Of a stretch of 64,000 nucleotides of DNA, positions 8,374 through 18,300 are shown one piece after another. Numbering within the stretch: position 1 is the stretch's first letter; the number at the start of each line of letters is the position of its first letter. Origin of the DNA: Denitrobaculum sp965225735. Lineage in GTDB: Bacteria; Pseudomonadota; Alphaproteobacteria; Kiloniellales; Kiloniellaceae. The stretch is taken from contig CBDDBN010000001.1 in the NCBI GenBank assembly GCA_965225735.1, positions 78,097 to 142,096 of the forward strand. Reading direction: 5' to 3'. The notes beneath the pieces are model-generated. The model saw nothing but the letters and a program-made list of their open reading frames with translations, was not told the DNA's origin and made no database searches. Position numbers and translations under genes: made by a program.

Positions 8374-9657
8374 TTACGGCTTGTACCAGCTCTCCAGACC
8401 GTTCTGCAGGCGCTTGGCGGCGTCGGCCGGTGACTCGCTGCCTTTGATCACGTTGGCAGAGGCGACCCAGGTATCGTTCTCCAGGTTAGGCGTTCCCCGG
8501 GAGAGGATCTGATAGGTCGAACGGATCGTAGATTCGCATTTACCACGCCAGGAAACGAATTCCTGTGCCAGTGGATCCTGTAACTCTACTTGATGGTTGG
8601 ACAGCGAGAAGAACCCGGGCAGGGAGTTTGCGTAGATCTCGGCAAATTCCGCAGATGCAACCCAGGACAGGAAGGTCTTGGCCGCTTCGGGGTTCTTGGT
8701 CTTGGCGTTCATGCCCAGCGCGATATCGACGTGGTCGGAGATGTAACAGGTATCGCCGGCGGTTTTGACGGGTGGAATGAAAGCGCCAAGTTCGAAATCT
8801 GCCTGAGCGTTGAAGCCCGTGATTTCCCAGGAGCCGGCGGGATAGACCGCGGCGCGGCCCAGGGTAAAGAGGTTTTGACTATCCGGATAGGACTGCGCCT
8901 CGAAGCCGTCACCCAGATAGTCTTTCCACTTCGCCAGCACGCGGTAGGGCTCGACCCAGGCCTCGTCGGTCAGCTTCTGTTTGCCGGCAATGAGCGCCAG
9001 GCGGCCTTCCTCGCCCTTCCAGTAGTTGGGACCGATGTTCTGATAGCCCATGGTGGCGGCTTCCCATTGGTCCGCCGTGCCCATCGACATGGGAACGTAG
9101 CTGCCGTCTTCCTTGATCTTATCGAGCGCGGCGAAGAAATCGGACTCGGTTTGAGGCGCTTCGATCCCCAACTCTTTGAAGGCGTCTTTGTTATAGATGA
9201 AGCCGTGGATGACCGAGGCCATCGGCACGCAATAGGTGGTCGAACCGTCGTCCGTGCTCCAGCCCGACTTTGCAACCGAACCGAAATTCTCCATGCCGGC
9301 GACATCGTTGACGCTGGCAAGACGGCCCTTCTCAAAGAGCTGCAAGGAAGCGTCGAAGGGGCGGCAAGTGATCAGGTCGCCGGCGGTCCCAGCCTCCAGT
9401 TTAGTATTGAGCGCCGCGTTGTACTCCGCTGGTGCGGTTGGCGCGAAGACAACCTTGATATCCGGATGCTGAGCTTCGAAGGCCGGAATGATCTTGGAGT
9501 TCCAGATTTCCAGATCGTCGTTGCGCCAGCTCTCGATGGTCAGTGTGACCTCGTCCGCGCTTGCCGTTGCGGCGCCGAAAGCAAAGAGGGCGCCATAGCT
9601 GGTTGCGGTCAGAGCAGCGCCGAAGCGCAGGACATTTCGAGGTGTTTTCTGTTCCAT
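8374..9657 (-). CDS. Sugar ABC transporter substrate-binding protein
   Basis: A 427-residue periplasmic solute-binding protein of the MalE-like extracellular family 1 type. It has a Sec-type signal peptide with likely cleavage after TASA at about residue 34. The mature protein starts DEVTLTIESWRNDDLEIW, and the body has the two-lobe pattern of sugar binders with many aromatic residues. A GGGAAG ribosome binding site precedes the ATG. It lies 52 bases after murQ on the same strand, so its ligand is predicted to be MurNAc, GlcNAc or a related peptidoglycan or chitin fragment. Confidence 0.92.
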   Translation of the reverse strand: MEQKTPRNVLRFGAALTATSYGALFAFGAATASADEVTLTIESWRNDDLEIWNSKIIPAFEAQHPDIKVVFAPTAPAEYNAALNTKLEAGTAGDLITCRPFDASLQLFEKGRLASVNDVAGMENFGSVAKSGWSTDDGSTTYCVPMASVIHGFIYNKDAFKELGIEAPQTESDFFAALDKIKEDGSYVPMSMGTADQWEAATMGYQNIGPNYWKGEEGRLALIAGKQKLTDEAWVEPYRVLAKWKDYLGDGFEAQSYPDSQNLFTLGRAAVYPAGSWEITGFNAQADFELGAFIPPVKTAGDTCYISDHVDIALGMNAKTKNPEAAKTFLSWVASAEFAEIYANSLPGFFSLSNHQVELQDPLAQEFVSWRGKCESTIRSTYQILSRGTPNLENDTWVASANVIKGSESPADAAKRLQNGLESWYKP

Positions 9658-9709
9658 GGTTGCTTCCCTTTCTCCCTAAACTTTATCGCTAAACTGGATG
9701 TTTGGCCGT

Positions 9710-10651
9710 TCAGTGTTTGAGCGTTTCCGTTCCCAGATTCTCGGCTTCGACAGAAGATGCTGCCACTTGTTCAAGCGCACTGCGCAGGTTCCCATTAAAG
9801 CGCACCAACAGAGAAGTTGCCGCCTGAACATCGTCGATACCGGCCGCCATCAGGACTGCCGGTTTGACCGCGCCATTCGTTCGCTCCAACAGTTTTTCCG
9901 CCGCCGATTGCTCCACACCCCCGATACGGGCAACGATCTCGGTGGCACGGGTTCTCAGCTTGGCGTTTTCCGCCTGCAGGTTCACCATCATGCCATCGTA
10001 GACATGTCCCAAACGGACACAGATTAGACTTGAAAGCAGATTGAGCGCACATTTCTGCGCAGTGCCCGCATTCATACGGGTCGATCCCGCGATCACCTCC
10101 GGATCGCTGTCCAGCAAAATTGCGTGGTCCGACCGCATTAGCAAAGGGGTGTCCGGATTACAGGCGATGCCGATCGTGAGGGCGGACACAGACCGTGCTG
10201 TCTCCATTGCGGCCAATAGATAAGGCGTGGTGCCGCTTGCAGAGATGCCGATCACCGAATCCAGCTCGTCAACAGCATGGCTTGCGAACGCGCTTCGGGC
10301 TTCTGCCTCGTCATCCTCTGCACCGCCGTTAAGGTCACGCAGAGAGTCCTCGCCACCGGCAAGCAGGGTGACGATACGTTCTTTGGGTAGGCCGTAAGTG
10401 CCCGGAAGTTCGAGAGCGTCAAGCCGCGCTATTACCCCGGAACTGCCCGCGCCAACATAGATGAGGCGCCCTCCTGCTTCGAAGCGTGCCGCGAGGGCCT
10501 CGGCTGCAGTTGCTATCGCGGGGAGCGCCCGTTCGACGGCCGCGATCGCACTTGCCTGTCCCCGAATCATGGCGGCAAGAACGCTCTCGGCCGGCCAGGT
10601 GTCGAGACCCCGGTAGCTGTCGCTGACATGTTCGGTGCGCCGCGACGACAT
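9710..10651 (-). CDS. murQ: N-acetylmuramic acid 6-phosphate etherase
   Basis: A 313-residue SIS-fold enzyme that cleaves the D-lactyl ether of MurNAc-6-phosphate, giving GlcNAc-6-phosphate and D-lactate in the cytoplasm. The phosphosugar loop GAGSSG (67-72) is followed by E81 in LDALELPGTYG and E112 in GAEDDEAEA. These match the positions of the catalytic glutamates known in E. coli MurQ. SASGTTPYL is the second SIS loop. Length is close to the usual 300. It is the first gene of the minus-strand operon and is read from the divergent TGGTA-rich promoter region. Its presence shows that the imported sugar includes muramic acid. Confidence 0.93.
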   Translation of the reverse strand: MSSRRTEHVSDSYRGLDTWPAESVLAAMIRGQASAIAAVERALPAIATAAEALAARFEAGGRLIYVGAGSSGVIARLDALELPGTYGLPKERIVTLLAGGEDSLRDLNGGAEDDEAEARSAFASHAVDELDSVIGISASGTTPYLLAAMETARSVSALTIGIACNPDTPLLMRSDHAILLDSDPEVIAGSTRMNAGTAQKCALNLLSSLICVRLGHVYDGMMVNLQAENAKLRTRATEIVARIGGVEQSAAEKLLERTNGAVKPAVLMAAGIDDVQAATSLLVRFNGNLRSALEQVAASSVEAENLGTETLKH

Positions 10652-10692
10652 TTGTTCCCCCGAGTCTGATTGCCGGCCTTGGTTAAAAAACT

Positions 10693-10725
10693 GTTACCAA
10701 AAACAATACCAAAATAATACCATTT
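10693..10725 (-). promoter_or_regulatory. Three phased TGGTA repeats in the murQ promoter, putative GntR operator
   Basis: Reading plus, TACCA occurs at 10695, 10707 and 10718, that is, at 12- and 11-base intervals, close to one DNA turn. The repeats fall within and beside the -35/-10 spacer of murQ. Inverted counterparts (TGGTATT) are at 10792-10798 and 10884-10890. NagR/DasR-type GntR repressors bind TGGT-N4-ACCA-like sites, and the adjacent gntR gene is the natural candidate. Confidence 0.5.
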
Positions 10726-10880
10726 GTCTAGTCACAAAAACTCGTCTTTGGCTGTTGGCTGTCATCGAAGCTCAGTTTCTCTCTAACTTACTGGTATTCC
10801 GTACATAAATAGATCTTTGTTTGCTTTGAGTGCCTTGATAATGCAGCTAAAGGAGAGTTAGAGGATTGCAAGTGGACTTG

Positions 10881-10895
10881 TTTTGGTATTATAAA
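10881..10895 (+). promoter_or_regulatory. TTTTGGTATTATAAA element over the kinase -10 box
   Basis: A TTGGTATTATA element overlaps the likely -10 hexamer (TATAAA, 10890-10895) of the plus-strand arm. It repeats the TGGTA unit seen upstream of murQ. A regulator bound here would block the kinase promoter. The ATG of the kinase follows 30 bases later. Confidence 0.45.
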
Positions 10896-10924
10896 GAGGC
10901 AGATTTCACGAAGGTTCGGCTGAA

Positions 10925-11815
10925 ATGTATTTTTTGGGCGTTGATGGAGGCGGGACGCAGTGCCGGGCGAGGCTCGAAACTGATGAGGGGGTTGTCCTGG
11001 GCGAAGGGCGGTCCGACACAGCCAACGTAACCGCCGGCGTTGAGAACTCCTATCGTGCGATCATGGCGTCTGTTGATATCGCTGTGCGCAATGCAGGTTT
11101 GGATGAGAGTATCTACGCAGACTGCTTTGCTGGTTGCGGCATTGCCGGCGCCAATCTGAAAGACCATCAGACGGCGCTGGCGGCCATGCCCTTTCCCTTC
11201 CGAAACACAAGTATCGAATCGGATGCTTATACAGCTTGGCTCGGAGCGCACTATCCTGACGATGGCGCTATCCTGATTGTCGGCACTGGTTCCGCTGGCT
11301 TCGCCAAGATCGGCAATCGCAAAAAAACGGTCGGAGGTTGGGGCTTCGCTGTCTCCGATAGCGGTAGCGGCGCGACCATGGGGCTGCGGCTGGTGCGCAG
11401 GGCTTTACTTTGCCACGAGAATATCCGCCAGGGGTCGCCTTTGACTGAGCGCGTCATGGCGCGCTTTGGCGCGGACCCGCAGGCCATTGTGTCCTGGTCC
11501 GAAACGGCATTGCCGAGGGACTTTGCCGCTTTTGCGCCGATGGTCATCGGTGCCGCGAAAGAGGGCGATCACGTTGCTCAGGATATTCTCGGCAGGTCCG
11601 TGAGTGAAGTTGAGGAGCTTTTGAAAGCCTTGGCGGACCTTGGCAGCGCCCGGATTTGTCTGCTCGGCGGTTTGTCCGAGCCCTATCTGCCACTGCTTTC
11701 GGAAAACTGCCGCGGCCTGATCGTGCCGCCGCGCAGTGACGCCATGGGTGGTGCCATTATCATGGCGCGACTTGCCGCCGAAGAGTTCAGCGCCACTGGC
11801 GCGGCAAGGCTTTGA
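10925..11815 (+). CDS. BadF/BadG-type N-acetylhexosamine kinase
   Basis: A 296-residue ATP-dependent sugar kinase of the BadF/BadG/BcrA/BcrD fold, as in N-acetylglucosamine kinases. Phosphate-1 loop DGGGT (7-11), candidate catalytic D100 in IESDAY, phosphate-2 loop GTGS (120-123) and GGWG...SDSGSG (137-149) are intact. It would make GlcNAc-6-P and, since import is by an ABC system and no other kinase is present, probably MurNAc-6-P for MurQ. The related MurK of Clostridium acetobutylicum uses both sugars. It is first in a four-gene plus-strand operon; its stop lies 1 base before the gntR ATG. Confidence 0.85.
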   Translation: MYFLGVDGGGTQCRARLETDEGVVLGEGRSDTANVTAGVENSYRAIMASVDIAVRNAGLDESIYADCFAGCGIAGANLKDHQTALAAMPFPFRNTSIESDAYTAWLGAHYPDDGAILIVGTGSAGFAKIGNRKKTVGGWGFAVSDSGSGATMGLRLVRRALLCHENIRQGSPLTERVMARFGADPQAIVSWSETALPRDFAAFAPMVIGAAKEGDHVAQDILGRSVSEVEELLKALADLGSARICLLGGLSEPYLPLLSENCRGLIVPPRSDAMGGAIIMARLAAEEFSATGAARL

Positions 11816-11816
11816 G

Positions 11817-12596
11817 ATGACTGCGATCAGCGAAATCTTCGATCAGGGTCGTCTTAGCGGCGACGATCCGACGCCGCTTTATCTGCGCCTCCAGTCGATG
11901 ATTCAGGATGCTGTTACAGAAGGCCTGCTGAAACCTCAGCAAGCGCTGCCGGCGGAACGCGAAATCGCCACAACGCTCGGCGTGTCGCGCGTCACTGTGC
12001 GGAAAGCGATCAGCGGCTTGGTCGATGATGGAATCCTCACGCAAAAACGGGGTTCAGGAACCTTCGTCTCCAAACCGCCGCATCATGTGGAACAGCGTCT
12101 CTCGCGCCTGACGTCCTTCAGCGAGGATATGGTTGCGCGCGGGCTCACGCCCAGTTTCGTCTGGCTTGAGCGCACGACCGGGCACCCTACGACAGAAGAA
12201 GTAATGGTCTTCGGTCTTTCGACAGGCGAAAAGGTCACGCGTCTGCATCGTCTGCGCCTTGCGGATGGTGTACCGATGGCGATCGAGTTGGCCGCGGTGC
12301 CGGCGCGCCTTCTGCCAAATCCCGCAGTTGTCGAGCGGTCCCTCTATAAGGTGCTCGATGCGGCAAACTTATTGCCGACACGCGCATTGCAACGCTTCAG
12401 CGCGGTCAATTTGGAGCAGCTCGATGCAGAGCGTCTGGGGGTTGAACCAGGGACGGCAGCCTTGCGGATAGAGCGCATTTCCTATCTGGAGGATGGCAGT
12501 GTCGTGGAGTTCACGCGCTCCTTCTATCGCAGTGATGCTTATGACTTTGTTGCCGAACTCGCGATGACGACAGGCAGCGAGGGATCAGTTTCGTAG
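11817..12596 (+). CDS. GntR-family regulator, HutC/NagR type with UTRA domain
   Basis: A 259-residue transcription factor. The N-terminal winged helix (about 20-85) contains PLYLRLQ and the recognition helix GVSRVTVRKAISGLV. A UTRA ligand domain (about 100-250) binds small effectors, in NagR proteins GlcN-6-P or GlcNAc-6-P. The ATG at 11817 lies directly after the kinase stop. It most likely represses both arms of this locus through TGGTA repeats in 10,652-10,924 and is released by an amino-sugar phosphate. That regulatory link is inference from position and family. Confidence 0.88.
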   Translation: MTAISEIFDQGRLSGDDPTPLYLRLQSMIQDAVTEGLLKPQQALPAEREIATTLGVSRVTVRKAISGLVDDGILTQKRGSGTFVSKPPHHVEQRLSRLTSFSEDMVARGLTPSFVWLERTTGHPTTEEVMVFGLSTGEKVTRLHRLRLADGVPMAIELAAVPARLLPNPAVVERSLYKVLDAANLLPTRALQRFSAVNLEQLDAERLGVEPGTAALRIERISYLEDGSVVEFTRSFYRSDAYDFVAELAMTTGSEGSVS

Positions 12597-12639
12597 GTGG
12601 AGTGGACCCCAGGAACCAATCTAACGACAGGTCGATGTG

Positions 12640-13692
12640 ATGGGAGAATCTGCGGTCGCGCATAAGACAGCGATGGCACGAGAAATCGCGGAGGCGCCTG
12701 CCGCTGTCGCCAGCCTGCTCGATGGTGAACGCGACAGATTCGCCAGGCTCGGGCGGCGGCTCCGGGATCTCGACCCACCAGTTGTGGTGACCTGTGCGCG
12801 CGGGTCTTCCGATCATGCAGCCGCTTTTTTCAAGTACGGCCTGGAGATTCTGCTCGGTGTTCCCGTGGCCTCCATGGGGCCATCGGTTGCGTCCCTCTAC
12901 CATGCGCCGTTGCGGTTGAAAGGGGCGCTGCAGATTTCGATTTCTCAGTCAGGCCGCAGTCCCGATATCGTCGCGCTCCAGGCGGCGGCAAAGCGGGCAG
13001 GGGCCTTGACCCTTGCTGTTGTCAACGTGACCGAGTCTCCACTCGCAGATGAAGCGGACATTGTTCTTCCCCTGCATGCCGGGCCGGAACTGAGCGTGGC
13101 GGCGACCAAGACTTTCATAGCCTCGACCGTAGCCGCCGCCGCGATTGTCGCGGCCTGGTCCGAAGACCGCGACCTCCAGAGGGCGCTCGAAGCCTTGCCA
13201 GACCGGCTGTCTGAAGCGCTCTCTCTAGACTGGCACATGGCTGTCCCCTCTCTGACCGCAGCCAACTCGCTCTACGTGCTCGGACGAGGGCCAAGCTTTC
13301 CGATCGCACTTGAAACCGCCTTGAAGTTCAAGGAGACCATGTCACTGCATGCCGAAGCCTTTAGCGCGGCCGAAGTCATGCATGGTCCGTTGTCCCTGGT
13401 GCGGGAAGGGTTCCATATTTTTGCCTATCATCCGCCCGATGCCTCCCACGCGGCGATGGCGGAGGTGCTTGAGCGCTTGCGGCAAACCGGTGCCGAAGTC
13501 TTTTCCGTGCAAAGCGCCGCAACGGAAAATTGCCAAGCTGGCGCGCTGCCGATGGCGGCGAGTGGTCACTTGCTAACAGATCCAATTTCCATGTGCCTCC
13601 CGGCTTATCGGCTGATAGAAGAACTGGCGCGACGGCGTGGACAGGATCCCGATAACCCCTTGAACCTGAAGAAAGTGACGGAGACCGTTTGA
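12640..13692 (+). CDS. SIS-domain glucosamine-6-phosphate deaminase/isomerase (NagB-II type)
   Basis: A 350-residue protein with two SIS domains, like the isomerase half of GlmS but without the glutaminase domain. Phosphosugar loops ARGSSDHA and SQSGRSPD lie in the first half; the C-terminal part has ETALKFKETMSLHAEAF and MHGP. In nag operons such proteins convert GlcN-6-P to fructose-6-P and ammonia in place of classical NagB, which is absent here. I chose the ATG at 12640; a GTG directly before it is also in frame. The TGATG junction couples it to nagA. An aldose-ketose isomerase on another amino sugar is possible but less likely. Confidence 0.85.
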   Translation: MGESAVAHKTAMAREIAEAPAAVASLLDGERDRFARLGRRLRDLDPPVVVTCARGSSDHAAAFFKYGLEILLGVPVASMGPSVASLYHAPLRLKGALQISISQSGRSPDIVALQAAAKRAGALTLAVVNVTESPLADEADIVLPLHAGPELSVAATKTFIASTVAAAAIVAAWSEDRDLQRALEALPDRLSEALSLDWHMAVPSLTAANSLYVLGRGPSFPIALETALKFKETMSLHAEAFSAAEVMHGPLSLVREGFHIFAYHPPDASHAAMAEVLERLRQTGAEVFSVQSAATENCQAGALPMAASGHLLTDPISMCLPAYRLIEELARRRGQDPDNPLNLKKVTETV

Positions 13693-14870
13693 TGGCCGAT
13701 TCCGCCCCGGCGAAAACAAGCGCGTTGTGTTGCGCGAAGTTGTTCGACGGCGAGGCTTTCCACGATGACCAGGCAGTGGTCATCGAAGACGGTCGTATCG
13801 TCGCTTTTACGCCGGTGGCGCAACTCGATCCGAGTATCGAAAGGCAGATGCTGAGCGGGGGGCTGCTGGCGCCTGGATTTATCGATGCGCAGGTGAACGG
13901 TGGCGGCGGTGTTCTCTTTAATGAGCAGCCCACTGTGGAAGGGGCGCGAACCATCGCCCAGACTCACCGTCGTTTCGGCTCGACGGCTTTCTTGCCGACC
14001 CTGATCACCGACACGCCGGATATCACGGCGCGCGCTGTTGCGGCGGCCCGCTCGGCAATTGCCGACAACGCCGTCCCAGGTGTGGTTGGTCTCCACCTCG
14101 AGGGACCGTTCCTCGCCCCAAGCAGAAAGGGTGCGCATGACGGGAGCCTGATCCGTGAAATGTCAGAGGCAGACGTCGAGGAGCTTGCGGGCTTGGGGAT
14201 TGAAACCCTGCTGCTGACTATCGCGCCGGACCAGGTGGCGCCACGCTTGATCCGGAAATTGGTCGATGGTGGGGTGATCGTCAGCTTGGGGCATTCGGAT
14301 GCCAGCTATGAAATCGTTTGCGCGGCCATAGAGGCTGGCGCCCGCGGTGTAACACATCTTTTCAATGCCATGAGCCCCCTGACGCATCGGGCGCCCGGCA
14401 TGGTCGGCGCGGCTCTGGACAGCGGACAGCTCTGGTGCGGTATTATCGCGGACGGGCACCATGTGCACCCGGCTGCCTTGCGTTTGGCTCTTCGGGCGAA
14501 GGCGGGACCTGGCAGATTATTTCTGGTGACCGATGCCATGCCGACGGCTGGCTGCGCGGACGATCGCTTTGTCTTGAACGGACGTAGGGTTCTACGCCGG
14601 GATGGCAGGGTCACGCTGGAAGACGGAACCCTCGCGGGTTCGGATCTGACTATGGCGCAGGCCCTTCGCTTCACAATCGAAACGCTTGGTCTCGAGCCTG
14701 GGGAAGCGCTCAGGATGGCGTCGCTATACCCGGCCCAATTCCTTGGGCTCGATGATCGCCTTGGCGCGATCCGTCCGGGCTATCGCGCAGACTTTGTGTT
14801 GCTGGACGATGACTGGCGGGTTGTTCAGACCTGGATTGCAGGCGCGGCGCCTGCTGAAGACACAACATAA
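13692..14870 (+). CDS. nagA: N-acetylglucosamine-6-phosphate deacetylase
   Basis: A 392-residue amidohydrolase-superfamily enzyme that releases acetate from GlcNAc-6-P. It has the NagA-specific Q67-x-N69 (AQVNG) in place of the superfamily HxH. Predicted metal ligands are E137 (HLEGPF), H201 (LGHSDA) and H222 (THLFNAM), and the catalytic acid is D281 (VTDAMPTAG). The ATG overlaps the preceding stop by one base. It ends the plus-strand operon; no clear terminator follows. Confidence 0.94.
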   Translation: MADSAPAKTSALCCAKLFDGEAFHDDQAVVIEDGRIVAFTPVAQLDPSIERQMLSGGLLAPGFIDAQVNGGGGVLFNEQPTVEGARTIAQTHRRFGSTAFLPTLITDTPDITARAVAAARSAIADNAVPGVVGLHLEGPFLAPSRKGAHDGSLIREMSEADVEELAGLGIETLLLTIAPDQVAPRLIRKLVDGGVIVSLGHSDASYEIVCAAIEAGARGVTHLFNAMSPLTHRAPGMVGAALDSGQLWCGIIADGHHVHPAALRLALRAKAGPGRLFLVTDAMPTAGCADDRFVLNGRRVLRRDGRVTLEDGTLAGSDLTMAQALRFTIETLGLEPGEALRMASLYPAQFLGLDDRLGAIRPGYRADFVLLDDDWRVVQTWIAGAAPAEDTT

Positions 14871-14995
14871 ATTCAACAGGCATCGTATCCGTCGTTGAAA
14901 GCGCCAAACGGAAGCGGTAGTTTAATTGCGACTGCTTCGCATTATGAATTGAGGCGAGCGCCCATCTGTTCCAAGCACGACAAGGAAAAGACCCT

Positions 14996-15304
14996 ATGTT
15001 CATTGCCATGAACCGCTTCAAGGTGGCCTCGGGCCAGGAAGATGCCTTCGAAGAAGTCTGGAGAAGCCGGGATCGGCATCTCGATCAGGTGCCGGGTTTT
15101 GTGGAGTTCCGCTTGCTGAAGGGGCCGGCGGAAGAGGATCATACCTTGTTTGCGTCGCACACTATTTGGTCGTCGGAAGAGGACTTCGTCAACTGGACCA
15201 AATCCGAGCATTTCCGCATGGCGCATCGTAATGCCGGCGATAACAAGGGCCTGTACCTGGGGCATCCGCAGTTCGAGGGTTTCAGCGTCGTTCTGGAGGC
15301 GTAA
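14996..15304 (+). CDS. Antibiotic biosynthesis monooxygenase (ABM) family protein
   Basis: A 102-residue single-domain dimeric alpha/beta-barrel protein. The start (MFIAMNRFKV), central GFVEFRLL and the stretch WSSEEDFVNWTKSEHFRMAH resemble haem-degrading IsdG/HmuQ-type members of the ABM superfamily. No haem-uptake gene is nearby, so haem degradation is only one option. An AAGGAAAAG ribosome binding site lies about 7 bases before the ATG. It stands alone between nagA and ydbH. Confidence 0.7.
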   Translation: MFIAMNRFKVASGQEDAFEEVWRSRDRHLDQVPGFVEFRLLKGPAEEDHTLFASHTIWSSEEDFVNWTKSEHFRMAHRNAGDNKGLYLGHPQFEGFSVVLEA

Positions 15305-15398
15305 CACAGGATTGGTGCTTGCGAACCTCGCGCCGGCAGAAAATACGGGCTAAGCTTTTCGCATAGTTTTTGCCGCAGGGAGGGACCGGCGCTGATCT

Positions 15399-18300
15399 AT
15401 GCTTGGTAAAGCCGCCCGCGGCCGCTTCTGGCTCGTCCTGCTTCTCTTAGTTTTGCTGCCCTTGATCGTGCTCCTTGCCTGGCGCAAGGAGCTTGCTGCC
15501 TGGGCGATTACCAGAGCGTTGCAGGAAGAGCAGGTCGCAGTTGCATCGCTTGAGGTGGTAGAGCTCGGGTGGGCATCCGCAAAGCTTAGGCGTTTCTCCG
15601 CTGCGGTGCCGGGCGTTGCACTGGACCTCGATTCGGCTGATCTCGAGTACAGCTTGGCTGGATTGGCGGCAGGCGTGTTGCCCGAGGTTAGTCTTGCGGG
15701 GCTCGACCTCCAAGTGGATCCGGCCTCGCCCTGGCTACAGGCGCGCATGACCGAACAACCTGGCGGATCGGCTGAGGAAACGGAGGGACTTCCGCCCATT
15801 CCCGACGTTGCGCTCGAGGATGCAGAGCTTCGTCTGCTGACGCCGGTTGGTTGGTTCGAGCTGGGCATCGAAGGGTCGCTCTGGCGGGATCCGACCGCCG
15901 CCATGATTGCTTCCGTCAGCCTCGCCGCAAAGGCTGAGCAAGGCGAAAGCACCGCCGTTTTAGGTGTCACTGTTACCGCGGACCGAAGTCTCTTGGCCGA
16001 TCTCGTCATCGAGGAGGGGAGCCTGGATGTCGGGGGACTTAAGATTCGAGGTTTCGCTGGGAGCCTGTCCGCGGCCTTCAATGGCAAGACCCAGATCCTC
16101 GAGAATCTGCAAAGTGATTTTGCCGCTACGGAAATCAGCGGCGTGTTGTCGCCCGAGATCCGGCTTGAGCCGGTCGAGCTTACCTTTGAGAGTCGGCTTG
16201 AAGGGCGGGATCTGGCCTTTTCCACTGACATATCGGGCGCCGGATCGCTAAGCGAAGACTTTCTGATCGCGATCTCGGGCCGTTTTGAGCCGCAGGAAAG
16301 TAACTCGCATCTGTCCTTTGCCAGCCGCGCCGAAGCCGCAGCCAGTATCCCTTTTCTGACAGGCATCTCTACACCCTTGCCGCAATCCGGCCGCGTGACC
16401 ACGATGCTCGATGCAGAGCTTGAGCTACCTCTGCTCGCTGAGCTGCTGGCCGTTGGTTTGCCCGCGCGTCCGGAAGAGCTGGTCGAAGTGGTCAGGTCTT
16501 TGGATGCCGAATACTCTCTCCAAGCCGAAGGGTTTTCTCATCCGGCTTTCCTGGAAGGGCTTTCTGCTGATGCGAAGGGAGTTATTACTCTTGATGGAGA
16601 TGCATTTGTGATTGCTCTGAACGCGCCGGCGTCGCTGCAGATCGCATCTTTGTCCGCGCAGCTACTGAATCGCTTCGCGCCAAATCAGGATTTGCGGAAC
16701 TGGCTCGCGGCACCTCTGGTGGCAAGGCTATCCGCATACGAAGCTGATGTGCCGTTGTTGCAAGCGGCACGTTCTGATGTTGCGACCGGGCCATACGTTC
16801 TCAACGGTAAGCTCGATGTTGCGGGGGACGCTTTGGAGATCGCATCCCGACTTTCCGGGCAGTTAACGCCCTTTCAAGAATCGTGGTCGCTCGAAGGACC
16901 GCTCAAGGCCGAGCTTCGGGCTTTGCCGTTGCGCAGCCTCAGTGGCATCGCCGGCCGCTCCAATCTCAAACTGTCCGGTCGTTATGCCTCCACGGAGGCC
17001 GGCACAAGCTTTGAAGGTGACTTAAATGCCTTCGCCAAGACGCTTCGAAAGGAAGACCTCCGCCTGAACGGGGTAACCGCAGATCTGGCCTTGCGCGCCG
17101 ATCTGTCTGAGCAGGTTCTTCACGTGACGGCCATAAAGCCGGGTCACATCGACCTGCAGTCACTGACCACTTCGGCCGCAAAAAGTACGACGCCATTGAG
17201 TCTGCAGATTCTTTCGGCGGAGATCGAAACGGATTTGGAGGATGGCGCGGTCCGACCAAAGGTGGCAGCCGCGTTGGCGCCGGCGGAGTTTGTGCTGGGT
17301 GAGAAGCCGGATCATGTCGATCTGGAGAGTGCGACACTGGATCTGACGATCTCTCCCCATCCGACGGAGAACAACAACTTTGCGATCCGCGCCGAAACAG
17401 AGGCTGTCTCTGTGCCCGGCGTTCAACTGCGTGCCGCTGATATTGCAGTTCAAACATCGGCGGATCCGGTCACGGGGATTTTCTCGGGAAAGGTGGAGAG
17501 TTTAAGACTTGAAGACCTTGCCGCGTTTCGTCGTTTCGAAGATGTTCAGATCAGCAGCAGTTTTCGCGGGAACGAGGCCGGCCGGATCGGTTTTGAAGGG
17601 CAGGGTCATAGTTTTCAGGAAGCGCTCGCCTTCACCTTCGATGGTCGTTCAGACCCGAAGCAAAGTACGTTTGTCGATGTTGTTGTGCCGGAGCATGATT
17701 TTGCGTCCAAAGCACTTACAATTAAGAACCTTTCCTGGTTGTCCGAGGCTGAAATCGTTCGGGGCCGTCTGGCGGGCGAGCTCCGCCTGGAAATGACGCC
17801 CGGGGGTCCGAAAGGCTATGCCCAAATCGAGAGTAACGGACTGTCGGGCAAGCTTGTGGGGTTTCCTTTCTCGAACCTCTCGATGACAGCTGACCTCGAC
17901 AGTCTCTGGCCGCCGCGGACATCGGCACCGATCCGGATCGACTTAGCGAACGTCAATCCGGGGCTGCCGATCAGCAATCTGCATATAGAGGCGGAACTTC
18001 AAGACGCCGCGCCCTTCACACTGGATTTGCAAGACGCTGCCTTAACCCTGTTGGGGACCCAGATCTCGCTGCAAGGCGGGCGACTTGCTTTACTTGAAGG
18101 AACCGCTGACCTGCCGATACGTATTACCGGCTTGGATCTTGCCGAAATCCTCAAGCAGGCGGACTTAGCGGATGTGGAAGTGTCTGGACGTCTGACCGGC
18201 GACTTGCCGATTTCCTTCAGCGATGGCGCGGTCACCGTCCGGCCAAGTAAACTGGCGGCCACCGAACCCGGTGTTCTGCGCGTGCAATCGGAAGAAATCA

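Larger units (their letters stand above)
10652..10924. promoter_or_regulatory. Divergent promoter region murQ / sugar kinase
   Basis: This 273-base AT-rich region drives both arms of the amino-sugar locus. For murQ, reading minus, TAGACA (10725-10730) and TATTGT (10703-10708) are spaced 16. For the kinase, TTGCAA (10866-10871) and TATAAA (10890-10895) are spaced 18. Both promoters overlap TGGTA-type repeats, as expected for a repressor. The promoter assignments are by eye. Confidence 0.55.
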
